Shown here one piece after another: positions 17,158 to 24,780 of a stretch of 37,673 nt of DNA. This DNA is from Solidesulfovibrio magneticus str. Maddingley MBC34 (GTDB lineage Bacteria; Desulfobacterota; Desulfovibrionia; Desulfovibrionales; Desulfovibrionaceae): NCBI GenBank assembly GCA_000307955.1, contig ALAO01000126.1, forward strand, positions 1-37,673, read 5' to 3'. Under the pieces are notes generated by a model. That model was not told the DNA's origin, searched no databases, and saw nothing but the letters and a program-made list of their open reading frames with translations. Every line of letters starts with the position of its first letter. The first letter of the stretch is position 1. A program made the translations under genes and the position numbers.

Positions 17158-18557
17158 CGAACCCTTCCCCACACGAAACCGCGCCAAACAGCGCCGCCGA
17201 CGCGGCCATGGCCGACGCCAGCGCCCTGCTCTTCCACGACGTGCCCGCGGCCGTGTATCTGCGTAGCGTGGACGGCAGGTTTCTGGAGGTCAACAACGCC
17301 ACGGCCGCGCTTTTCGGCTATGCCGACCCGGCCGCCTTTCTGGCCGCCATGGACGACTGCCCGGAACAATTCTACCTCGACCCCAATGCCCGGCAATCCG
17401 TGCTTGATGCGCTCGCCGCCGGCGAGGTGGTGGTCGGCCGACGCTATCAGGCCATGTGCGGCGACGGCTTCGTGATCTGGATCGAGGAATCGGCCAAGCA
17501 CACGGTTTCCCCTGCAGGAGACGTCTTTTATGTCGGCTTCCTGCGCGACGTCACCGAGGAAAAAAGCACGAGCTGGGCCCTGGCCGAGGCCGAGGAAAAA
17601 TACCGGACCATTTTCGAAAACGCCGTGGAAGGCCTGTTCCAGATGACGCCGGCCGGACGCTTCGTCACAGTCAACGGCGCCCTGGCCCGCATGCTGCGCT
17701 TTGCCTCCCCCGAGGTCCTGACCGGCCTGGGCGACGCGGCGGCCAACCTCTTCACCCACCCCGAGGATCGCCAATTCCTCCACGCCGCCCTCAGCGAAAC
17801 CGGCGTGGTCCGGGCCATGGAAACCGAACTGCGGCGCGGCGACGGCTCACGCATCTGGGTGTCCGTCCAGGCCAGGGCCGTGCGTGGCGGCGACGGCGCG
17901 GTGGTGCTCTATGAAGGCTCCATGGAGGACGTCACCGAACGGCGGCGCTCCCAGGAAGCCCTGCGCCACAACCTTAAACGCACCAAGGCGCTTTTCCACC
18001 AGACCGTCAAATCCCTGTCCACCACCGTGCGCTTCCGCGACCCCTACACCGCGAGCCACCAGGACTCGGTGGCCCGTCTGGCCACGGCCATGGCCAAGCG
18101 CCTGGGCCTGGACCGCGACGCTGTGGACTGCATCCAGGTGGCCGGTCAGCTTCACGACATCGGCAAGATCAGCGTGCCCGTGCGCTACCTGTGCAAGCCC
18201 GGCCGCCTCGTCGGCCTGGAATGGGAATTCATGAAGCAGCACGCGGCCACGGGCTATGAAATTCTCAAAGACATCGACTTCCCCTGGCCAGTGGCGGAAA
18301 TCGTCCTGTGCCATCACGAACGCCTGGACGGTTCGGGGTACCCAAGGGGGCTTGGCGGCGAGGATCTGTGCCAGCCGGCCCGCATCCTGGCTGTGGCCGA
18401 CGTCCTGGACGCCATGGCTTCCAACCGTCCCTACCGGCCGGCCCTCGGCGTCCCCGTCGCCCTGGAGGAGCTGGCCCGCCACCGGGGCACGGCCTTTGAC
18501 GCCGACGCCGTGGACGCCGCCCGGGAAGCCGTGACCGCCGGCGACGTGACCTACTGA
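17154..18557 (+). CDS. PAS-PAS-HD-GYP protein (predicted cyclic di-GMP phosphodiesterase)
   Basis: The 467-residue protein has PAS-like domains at about 20-140 (VYLRSVDGRFLEVNNATAAL) and 145-265 (LFQMTPAGRFVTVNGALARM), then an HD-GYP domain. Catalytic features are visible: the HD pair in QLHDIGKIS (His334-Asp335) and HHERLDGSGYP (387-397), which contains the full GYP signature. HD-GYP enzymes hydrolyse cyclic di-GMP to GMP. There is no predicted membrane helix, so it acts in the cytoplasm. It overlaps the receiver gene upstream by four bases. The cooA start lies seven bases after its stop, so cooA could be transcribed from the same promoter. Confidence 0.9.
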   Translation: MTNPSPHETAPNSAADAAMADASALLFHDVPAAVYLRSVDGRFLEVNNATAALFGYADPAAFLAAMDDCPEQFYLDPNARQSVLDALAAGEVVVGRRYQAMCGDGFVIWIEESAKHTVSPAGDVFYVGFLRDVTEEKSTSWALAEAEEKYRTIFENAVEGLFQMTPAGRFVTVNGALARMLRFASPEVLTGLGDAAANLFTHPEDRQFLHAALSETGVVRAMETELRRGDGSRIWVSVQARAVRGGDGAVVLYEGSMEDVTERRRSQEALRHNLKRTKALFHQTVKSLSTTVRFRDPYTASHQDSVARLATAMAKRLGLDRDAVDCIQVAGQLHDIGKISVPVRYLCKPGRLVGLEWEFMKQHAATGYEILKDIDFPWPVAEIVLCHHERLDGSGYPRGLGGEDLCQPARILAVADVLDAMASNRPYRPALGVPVALEELARHRGTAFDADAVDAAREAVTAGDVTY

Positions 18558-18564
18558 TCCGCCC

Positions 18565-19215
18565 ATGCGCCTGACCGATTCCGATCTCCTGCGCGACCTC
18601 GACAAACCCGAATTCGCCGCCGTACGGGCCGCCTTCGTGCCCAGGCGTTTCCTCAAGGGTCGGCAGGTGTTCGCCCCGCGCGAAGTCCAAAATTCCCTGT
18701 TCATCGTGGCCAAGGGCCGGGCCAGGGTCTACCTGTCCTACAAGGACAAGGAATTCACCATGGCCATCCTGGATGTGGGGGACGTCTACACCACCCACAC
18801 CCGGGCCTCGGTGGAAGCCCTGGACGACCTGACCATCCTGACGGCCGAGCTGGCCGCCGTGCGTCGTTTCCTGGCCGACATGCCGGCGCTGACCTCCTCC
18901 ATGGTCAAGGTGCTGGGCGATCTCTTGTCCCACGCCTTCTCGGTCATCGACGGCCTGGCCTTTCTCGACGTGCGAAAGCGCCTCATCCAACTGCTGCTCT
19001 ACGAAGCCGAACGGGCCAGCGCCGACGCCGAGCACATCCTGTGCTTCTCCCATGGGCTCAACATCGAACAGCTGGCCACCATTGTCGGCTCCTCCCGCCA
19101 GACCGTGTCGTCCCTCTTAAACGTCCTCGAACGCGACGGCATCATCGAGATGCGCGCCCGGGGCGTCATCTGCCTGCCTGACCTGGCCCGCTTGGAAGCG
19201 TTGGCCCGCGAGTAG
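18565..19215 (+). CDS. cooA: CooA-type CO-sensing Crp/Fnr transcription factor
   Basis: CooA is a heme protein of the CRP/FNR family that activates CO-oxidation genes when CO displaces an axial heme ligand. The 216-residue protein has the family segment MAILDVGDVYTTHTRASVEA, whose His78 aligns with the heme-ligand His77 of Rhodospirillum rubrum CooA. The redox-switch Cys75 of that protein is replaced by Thr76, as expected for CooA forms lacking the thiolate ligand. The helix-turn-helix LNIEQLATIVGSSRQTVSSL carries the SSRQT recognition stretch shared with CooA. It lies directly before cooS, and a CooA-like site sits in between. Assignment is from motif and context. Confidence 0.85.
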   Translation: MRLTDSDLLRDLDKPEFAAVRAAFVPRRFLKGRQVFAPREVQNSLFIVAKGRARVYLSYKDKEFTMAILDVGDVYTTHTRASVEALDDLTILTAELAAVRRFLADMPALTSSMVKVLGDLLSHAFSVIDGLAFLDVRKRLIQLLLYEAERASADAEHILCFSHGLNIEQLATIVGSSRQTVSSLLNVLERDGIIEMRARGVICLPDLARLEALARE

Positions 19216-19229
19216 TTTCATAGCACGTT

Positions 19230-19245
19230 TGTCGGCAATCTGACA
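19230..19245. promoter_or_regulatory. Candidate CooA operator upstream of cooS
   Basis: TGTCG (19230-19234) and TGACA (19241-19245) are separated by six bases, the half-site layout of CRP/FNR-family dimers with the TGTC/GACA halves associated with CooA. It starts 15 bases after the cooA stop and ends 90 bases before the cooS start. A leader hairpin region (about 19288-19320) lies between it and the ribosome binding site. Confidence 0.6.
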
Positions 19246-19334
19246 GACACGCCCGCCGCCCCATCGTAACCAGGGCCAAACGTCCGCGCGCACCGCCGAG
19301 GCCAGCCTTCGGCCGCGCGCCAAGGGAGGATGGC

Positions 19335-21245
19335 ATGGCCAAGGATACGAGAACCATCGAGGAACTGTCGCCGTGGGAAGACGCCCGCCGGATGCTTATC
19401 AAAGCCAAGGACGAAGGCATCGCCACGGTCTGGGACCGGCTGGCCGAACAGACGCCCCATTGCACCTTTTGCGACCAGGGGCTGACCTGCAACAAGTGCG
19501 TCATGGGGCCGTGCCGCGTGAATCCCAAGGGTCCCAAGCGTAAGCTTGGCGTGTGCGGGGCCGACGGCGACCTGACCGTGGCCCGCAATTTCGGCCGGTT
19601 CGTGGCCGCCGGCGCGGCCTCCCACTCCGACCACGGCCGCGATCTGCTGGAAGCCCTGGAGGCCGTGGGCCATGGCACGGCCCCGGGCTACGCCGTGCGC
19701 GACGCGGACAAGCTGGCCCGGCTGTGCGCCGAAGTCGGCATCGACACGAGCAGCCTGGACGCGGCCGGCCAGGCCAAAGCCCTGGCCGAGCACTTCTTCG
19801 AGGACTTCGGCACGCGCCGCCCGGCTCTGTCGCTACTTTCCCGCGCCCCGAAAAAACGCCGGGAAATCTGGGACGCCGCCCGGTCCACCCCGCGCGGCAT
19901 CGACCGCGAGTGCGTGGAAATGCTGCACCGCACCCACATGGGCGTGGACTGCGACCCGGTCTCCATCTGCCTGCACGCCGCCCGCACGGCCCTGGCCGAC
20001 GGCTGGGGCGGCTCCATGATCGGCACGGAACTGTCCGACATCCTTTTCGGGACGCCGCGTCCGGCCACGGTCGAGGCCAACCTCGGGGTGCTTCGGGCCG
20101 ACAGCGTCAACATCCTGGTCCACGGCCACAGTCCGGTGGTCTCGGAAATGATCCTGGCCGCCGCCCGGGACCCGGAAATGACCGCCAAGGCCAAGGCCGC
20201 GGGCGCGGCCGGCGTCAACGTGGCCGGGCTGTGCTGCACCGGCAACGAGGTGCTCATGCGCCAGGGCGTGCCGCTGGCCGGCAACCACCTCATGACCGAG
20301 CTGGCCCTGGTCACCGGGGCCGTGGAGATGGTCGTGGCCGACTACCAGTGCGTCATGCCGAGCCTGGTGCAGATCGCCTCCTGCTACCACACCCGCTTCG
20401 TCTCCACTTCCGAAAAAGCCCGCTTTCCGGGCGGCACGCACTTGGAATTCACCCTGGAAAACGCCCGGGACAAGGCCCGCGAGGCGGTCGAGCTGGCCAT
20501 CGAAGCCTTCACCCGCCGCGACGCCGGCCGGGTGGACATCCCCACCACCCCGGTGAGCCTGCGCACCGGCTATTCCAACGAAGCCGTCATCGAGGCCCTG
20601 GGCGGGTCGGCCGAACCGCTCCTGACCGCGATCAAAATCGGTCTGGTGCGCGGCGTGGTCGGCATCGTCGGCTGCAACAACCCCAAGCTGCCCCATGACG
20701 GGGTGCTGACCGGACTGGCCAAGGAACTCATCCGCCAGGACATTCTGGTGGTGGTCACGGGCTGCGCCACCGTGGCCATGGGCAAGGCCGGACTCATGAT
20801 CTCGGAGGGGCTGGAGCAGGCCGGCGTCGGGCTGGCCGAATTCTGTTCCCGGTTCGACCTGCCGCCGGTGCTTCATGTCGGCAGCTGCGTGGACAACTCC
20901 CGCATCCTGGCCCTGTGCGGTCTGCTGGCCGACGCCCTGGGCGTGGACATCGCCGACCTGCCCGTGGCCGCCAGCGCTCCGGAATGGTATTCGGAAAAAG
21001 CTGCCGCCATCGGGCTTTATGCCGTGGCCAGCGGCATCATGACCCATCTGGGCCTGCCGCCCAACATCCTGGGCAGCGAGCTGGTCACGGGGTTGGCCCT
21101 GGAAGGCCTGGAGGGCGTTTTCGGAGCCACCTTCGTGGTCGAGCCCGACCCGGTCAAGGCGGCCGAGGCCATCAGCCGCCGCATCACGGCCAAACGCCTG
21201 GCCTTGGGGCTCAACGACCGTTTCAACGGCTCGACGTATTCCTAG
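19335..21245 (+). CDS. cooS: Anaerobic Ni-Fe carbon monoxide dehydrogenase, catalytic subunit
   Basis: CooS reversibly oxidises CO to CO2. The 636-residue protein has cluster-B cysteines 52, 55, 60 and 74 and a C43-x2-C46 pair for the inter-subunit D cluster. C-cluster (NiFe4S4) ligands are visible: the HGHSP histidines 263/265, Cys301 (GLCCTGNE), Cys339 (DYQCVMP), Cys447 (IVGCNNP), Cys477 (VTGCATVAM) and Cys518 (VGSCVDNSR). No acetyl-CoA synthase gene is adjacent, so it looks monofunctional. The start has GGGAGGA four bases upstream. A CooA-type operator precedes it and the maturation gene cooC follows. The CX2C spacing matches the form I recall for the D. vulgaris enzyme, whose D cluster is [2Fe-2S]. 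Confidence 0.97.
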   Translation: MAKDTRTIEELSPWEDARRMLIKAKDEGIATVWDRLAEQTPHCTFCDQGLTCNKCVMGPCRVNPKGPKRKLGVCGADGDLTVARNFGRFVAAGAASHSDHGRDLLEALEAVGHGTAPGYAVRDADKLARLCAEVGIDTSSLDAAGQAKALAEHFFEDFGTRRPALSLLSRAPKKRREIWDAARSTPRGIDRECVEMLHRTHMGVDCDPVSICLHAARTALADGWGGSMIGTELSDILFGTPRPATVEANLGVLRADSVNILVHGHSPVVSEMILAAARDPEMTAKAKAAGAAGVNVAGLCCTGNEVLMRQGVPLAGNHLMTELALVTGAVEMVVADYQCVMPSLVQIASCYHTRFVSTSEKARFPGGTHLEFTLENARDKAREAVELAIEAFTRRDAGRVDIPTTPVSLRTGYSNEAVIEALGGSAEPLLTAIKIGLVRGVVGIVGCNNPKLPHDGVLTGLAKELIRQDILVVVTGCATVAMGKAGLMISEGLEQAGVGLAEFCSRFDLPPVLHVGSCVDNSRILALCGLLADALGVDIADLPVAASAPEWYSEKAAAIGLYAVASGIMTHLGLPPNILGSELVTGLALEGLEGVFGATFVVEPDPVKAAEAISRRITAKRLALGLNDRFNGSTYS

Positions 21246-21292
21246 TGTCGGGTCCTTTGACAGGACCTCGGCCGGCTTCTTGCCAACACTAT

Positions 21293-21335
21293 AAAACAAT
21301 GGTGTTTTCTTGAATAATACTCGCGTATTTCTCAA
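21293..21335. promoter_or_regulatory. Two adjacent palindromes before cooC
   Basis: In an AT-rich patch within GC-rich DNA there are two inverted repeats. The first has arms AAAACA and TGTTTT (21293-21308) with a 4-base centre. The second has arms TTGAATAATAC and GTATTTCTCAA (21310-21335), 9 of 11 positions matching, around TCGC. They lie 20-60 bases before the cooC ATG. They may be regulator-binding sites or RNA hairpins controlling cooC. Confidence 0.4.
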
Positions 21336-21354
21336 GGGACGCGACACGAGCGCC

Positions 21355-22254
21355 ATGAACGACAATCCTGCAAGCGCCACGCCTAAGGCCCCTTCGTCGC
21401 CGGCATCCTGGAACGCCTCGCCGCAAGGCCTGGCCGGCGCGGACGGCCGGCTCGGGCGGCCGATCAGAAAGATCGCGTTTGCCGGCAAGGGCGGCGTGGG
21501 CAAGACCGCCCTGGCCGCGCTTTTCGGCGACTGGCTGGCCCGGTCGGGCCAGGACGTGACGCTCGTCGATGCCGACACGGCCCTGTCGCTGGGCGCGGCC
21601 TGCGGCCTGGAGCCCGAGGCCCTGCCCGCCTCCCTGGCCGAGCGCGAGGATCTCGTGCGGGAGCGCATCGGCGATGGCGTCTATCTCAACCTGACCCCTC
21701 GGGCGGACGATCTGCCCGAAGCCATCCGCGTCGCCGTCCCGGTCGGCCACGGGCCGCTTTACGGCCCACGCGCCGGGGACAAACGGCTGCTGGTCATGGG
21801 CGGGATCAGCAGCGGGGGCGCGGGCTGCGCCTGCGCCGCCGGACATCTGCTCCAGGCCATGCTGGCCCATGTCCTGACCGCCCGGGACGCCTGGACGCTC
21901 ATAGACTGCGAAGCCGGGGTGGAGCACCTGGGCCGGGGCACAGTAGCCGATGTGGACGCCTTGTGCGTGGTCAGCGAAGCTTCGGCCCGGTCTCTGGCCG
22001 TGGCCGGACGGGTGTCGGCCATGGCCGGCCAGTTGGGTCTGACCCGCCAAGTCCTGGTCGTCACCGGGGCCGACCCGGCCGAACTGTTCGCCCTGCCCTT
22101 GCCCCCGGGGCTGCCGGAGGTCCGGCTCGCCTTCCCCTTCCTGCCGGGACTGGCCGCCCGGCAGGCGACCTCGGGCAGCGTGCTGTCCCTGCCCGAGGTC
22201 GGCCAGGCCGACGCCGCCTGCGCCGCCCTGGCCGAGGCCCTGGGCCGGACCTAA
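21355..22254 (+). CDS. cooC: CO dehydrogenase nickel-insertion ATPase CooC
   Basis: CooC is a MinD-type ATPase that binds nickel and helps load the C cluster of CooS. The 299-residue protein has the deviant P-loop AGKGGVGKTALAA (about 43-55), the nucleotide-switch segment VTLVDADTA, and the nickel-binding CxC pair Cys158-Ala-Cys160 (GAGCACAAGHL). Family members usually begin a few residues before the P-loop. Here about 36 extra residues rich in Pro, Ala and Ser precede it. The ATG at 21355 is chosen; an in-frame TTG at 21310 lies inside a palindrome and has no ribosome binding site. The 109-base gap from cooS is unusually long and structured. Confidence 0.9.
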   Translation: MNDNPASATPKAPSSPASWNASPQGLAGADGRLGRPIRKIAFAGKGGVGKTALAALFGDWLARSGQDVTLVDADTALSLGAACGLEPEALPASLAEREDLVRERIGDGVYLNLTPRADDLPEAIRVAVPVGHGPLYGPRAGDKRLLVMGGISSGGAGCACAAGHLLQAMLAHVLTARDAWTLIDCEAGVEHLGRGTVADVDALCVVSEASARSLAVAGRVSAMAGQLGLTRQVLVVTGADPAELFALPLPPGLPEVRLAFPFLPGLAARQATSGSVLSLPEVGQADAACAALAEALGRT

Positions 22255-22431
22255 ATACGCGGCCCAGTCGTCGCGGCAAACCAGTGCGTTCAGGGCTCGG
22301 CAGAGGGCCGCTCCATCGCCATGGCGCGCCATGCCCGGCGTCACGCCAGCGGCCGACACGGCCCCTCGACTGGCCGACACGACTCGCGGACGACCGGACC
22401 GCGAAGACGCCTCAACATCCAAACACTGCAT

Positions 22432-22467
22432 AAAAAAAGGGAGCGGCCCGAAAGCCGCTCCCTTTTT
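22432..22467. terminator. Bidirectional intrinsic terminator between cooC and ppaC
   Basis: Arms GGGAGCGGC and GCCGCTCCC around a short loop are flanked by A7 on one side and T5 on the other, giving a terminator in both directions. It serves the convergent cooC (+) and ppaC (-). The preceding 177 bases after cooC hold no gene I can support. Confidence 0.93.
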
Positions 22468-22487
22468 GGCGTTTACGCGCGCGAGAA

Positions 22488-23408
22488 CTAGGCGAAAGCC
22501 TTCTCGAAGGGCGGAACGACCTGCTTTTTGCGGGACAGCACGCCGTCGAGCCACACGGAGTCGCCTTTCACTTCGACGCCGAAGGCCTTGGTCACGTAGC
22601 TGGGATCGTCGGAGACGATCAGCATCTCGGAACCTTCCTTCATGATGTCCGTGAGCAGCAGGAAGACGCTGTGGCGGCCGTCGGCCTTGACCTTCTTGCA
22701 CTCGGCCAAAAGGTCGGCCTTGACCGGCTCAAGGATGGACAGGTCGACGACTTCGAGCTGGCCGATGCCGATCTTCTTGCCGCCCATGTCGAAGTCCTTG
22801 TAGTCGCGGAAGACGAGGTCCTTGGCCGGGGTGCCGCCCACGGCGGACTTGACCTTGAACATCTCGACGCCCAGGGACATGTAGTCGGCCACGCCGGCGA
22901 TCTTGGCCAGGGCCTCAACGGCTTCCTTGTCGGCCGGGGTGCAGGTCGGCGACTTGAACATGACGGTGTCGGACAGGATGGCGCACATCATGATGCCGGC
23001 CATGGGCTTGGAGATCTCGACCTTGGCGCAGTCGTACATCATCTTGACCACGGTGCAGGAGCAGCCGACGGCCTTGACCAGGATGTCCAGGGGATTGGAG
23101 GTGGTCACATCGCCCAGCTTGTGGTGATCGTAGATGCCGATGAGTTCGCCCTTGGAGAGGTTCTCCAGGCTCTGGGCCAGGTCGGAGTGGTCGACCAGGA
23201 TGATCTTCTTGTCGGTGGCGTCGGTGACGATTTCCGGAGCGGCCACGCCGAATTTTTCCAGCACGAAGGCGCTTTCGGGATTGAGCGGGCCCTGAGCGGC
23301 GGCGATAGCGCCCATGCTCTGGGACTTGTTCATGAGATCGGCGACGGAGATAGCGGCGGCGACGGAATCGGTATCCGGATTTTTGTGACCAACGACGTAA
23401 ACAGCCAT
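22488..23408 (-). CDS. ppaC: Manganese-dependent inorganic pyrophosphatase (family II)
   Basis: PpaC hydrolyses pyrophosphate to phosphate. In sulfate reducers this pulls sulfate activation by ATP sulfurylase. The 306-residue protein fits the short family II form without CBS domains. It shows the metal-binding start VGHKNPDTDS, the DHH motif (YDHHKLGD) and the substrate-binding SRKKQ near the C-terminus. AGGAGG lies before the ATG at 23408; the open frame continues upstream but that part is unrelated. It has its own strong promoter overlapped by a Rex-like palindrome, and a bidirectional terminator follows. It is separated from the upstream PTS genes by 176 bases. Confidence 0.96.
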   Translation of the reverse strand: MAVYVVGHKNPDTDSVAAAISVADLMNKSQSMGAIAAAQGPLNPESAFVLEKFGVAAPEIVTDATDKKIILVDHSDLAQSLENLSKGELIGIYDHHKLGDVTTSNPLDILVKAVGCSCTVVKMMYDCAKVEISKPMAGIMMCAILSDTVMFKSPTCTPADKEAVEALAKIAGVADYMSLGVEMFKVKSAVGGTPAKDLVFRDYKDFDMGGKKIGIGQLEVVDLSILEPVKADLLAECKKVKADGRHSVFLLLTDIMKEGSEMLIVSDDPSYVTKAFGVEVKGDSVWLDGVLSRKKQVVPPFEKAFA

Positions 23409-23470
23409 GTCTTTTTCCTCCTGGGGGTTTGTCCAAGACCCTGACGGGTCGGCATCCGCGTGTGAGTAAC

Positions 23471-23488
23471 TTGTGAATAATATCCCAA
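23471..23488. promoter_or_regulatory. Rex-like operator over the ppaC promoter
   Basis: TTGTGA, six bases, TCCCAA: an imperfect 18-bp palindrome one mismatch from TTGTGA-N6-TCACAA, the form recalled for Rex and related redox regulators in Desulfovibrio. It covers the -10 element, where a repressor would block transcription. Prediction only. Confidence 0.4.
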
Positions 23489-23505
23489 TAGTCGTTCCTT
23501 GCCAA
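23477..23505 (-). promoter_or_regulatory. Sigma-70-type promoter for ppaC
   Basis: On the minus strand TTGGCA (23505-23500) and TATTAT (23482-23477) are spaced by exactly 17 bases. Each hexamer is close to consensus. The -10 lies about 70 bases before the ppaC start codon. Confidence 0.65.
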
Positions 23506-23584
23506 GCCCAAACCGGGCCGGGGCGACGTCTTTTTTCCCGAAAGTCCGCCCGAAGCGCTGGGCCGGCAATGTGAAAAAAAACGC

Positions 23585-24276
23585 CTAGAAAAACCGCCAG
23601 GCCACGGCCAGGCCCATGCCGCCGGCCAGGGCGGCGTAAGCCGGGCGGTAGCGCAGGGACAAAACCGCGCCCAGGCTGCCGAGAATCCACAACTGGCCCC
23701 AGCTCGCCCGGGAGGACGCAAGATACGGCCACACCTTGGGCAGGGCCGCCGCGAACAGGGCAATGAGCCCGGCCAGGGCCACGGCAAAAACCAGCCCCTG
23801 GATGACCACGGTGTTGACCAGGGCCCGACGGATCAGTTTGCCCGGCTCGAAGGGGGCGCGCTGGCGCTGGCGGGCGGCGGCGTAGCGGGAAAAGACGATG
23901 TTTTCCACCACCCGCTGGGCCCCTTCCAGGCCGGAGAAAAGCCGGGCCAGGATCGAGGTGGCGGCGGCCACGCACAGGGCCTCGGCCGGCGTGGTCAGGG
24001 AAAAGACGTGCATGAGCGACAACCCGGACAGGGCGGCAGCGGCGGCGTTGGGCGGAATGTGGGTGCCGGCGGGAATGCCGTCGAGCCAAAACAGTTCGTA
24101 GAAAATGCAGAGATTAAGGGCGGTGGGCAGGTCGCCCTGGCACAGGCCCCAGGCCAGGCCGATGACCAGGGGGCGTTCCAGCAGGGCGGCGTTTACGGCA
24201 AAGCGGAACGAGGAGCACAGGACAAAAAAAAAGCGACGCCAAGGACGTGGAGCGCGATGTCGGCCTGATGGGTCAT
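23585..24276 (-). CDS. PTS mannose/sorbose-family EIIC, frameshifted at a T9 run
   Basis: EIIC is the sugar-translocating membrane subunit. The reading frame ending at 23585 holds a clear EIIC: ALLERPLVIGLAWG, CQGDLPTALNLCIFYELFWL, GIPAGTHIPPN, then hydrophobic helices to the end. It has no start codon upstream: going back it crosses nine T residues (24232-24224) and reaches a stop at 24298. The ATG at 24276 opens MTHQADIALHVLGVAFF in another frame and stops after 27 codons. Adding one T (or losing two) joins the two into a 230-residue protein of normal EIIC size. This may be slippage, a phase-variable tract, a recent mutation or a sequencing error. The only in-frame start after the run (TTG, 24022) would remove the conserved core. 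It follows EIIB by 43 bases. Confidence 0.85.
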
Positions 24277-24319
24277 GGCATGGGTCTCGCGGTGGTTACC
24301 ATTAAGTTCGGCTGCCGGG

Positions 24320-24778
24320 TCAAACCCTGGGCTGGGCCGGATCGCCCGGCACGCAACGGTAGTCCAGGCGCACGCCCTTGTCCCGGAAAAAATCCAGGCA
24401 GGATTCGTCCTCCTTGGACAGGGCCACGTGGGGACAGACTTGCTTCTTGCCCGGGGCGTAGTGGAGATTGCCGAGGTTCAAATTGGCGAAATCGAACCCG
24501 TGTTCGTAGGCAGCCTGGGCGTCGCGGCAACTGGCAAAAAGGATCAGCGCCTCGGGCAGGTTCAGGGGCGCATGGCTGAAATAGCCGGCCAGGTCGGACA
24601 CAGGCAAGAACACGATGGCCACGCCGTCGGGGATGGCCAGGGACATGATCTCTTGGCGCAGATGGTCGGCGGCCAAGTCGTCGTTGACCACCACGATCCG
24701 GCTGGCGTGGGTAAAGGGCAGCCAGGTCTCGATGATCTGGCCGTGAACGAGGCGGTTGTCGATGCGCACGAAGGCCAT
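24320..24778 (-). CDS. PTS mannose/sorbose-family EIIB
   Basis: EIIB receives phosphate from EIIA and passes it to the sugar bound by EIIC. The 152-residue protein starts MAFVRIDNRLVHGQI, in which His12 is the phosphorylated residue of this family. It continues with the typical IIB fold (IVVVNDDLAADHLRQ, then NLGNLHYAPGKKQV). The ATG at 24778 is the family start and sits two bases after the EIIA stop, so translation is coupled. The neighbours are EIIA upstream and the frameshifted EIIC downstream. Confidence 0.93.
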   Translation of the reverse strand: MAFVRIDNRLVHGQIIETWLPFTHASRIVVVNDDLAADHLRQEIMSLAIPDGVAIVFLPVSDLAGYFSHAPLNLPEALILFASCRDAQAAYEHGFDFANLNLGNLHYAPGKKQVCPHVALSKEDESCLDFFRDKGVRLDYRCVPGDPAQPRV

Positions 24779-24780
24779 GG

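Noticed and set aside
21270-21283. A GG-N10-GC match with TTGC, resembling a sigma-54 -24/-12 promoter before cooC.
   Set aside because: The -24 side is poor and such matches are frequent in GC-rich DNA; no enhancer-binding protein gene or upstream activator site is seen.
23585-24022. EIIC starting at the in-frame TTG 24022, avoiding the frameshift.
   Set aside because: This would remove the conserved LLERPLV, GLCQGD and ELFWLDGIPAG segments that continue in the same frame upstream and are plainly coding.
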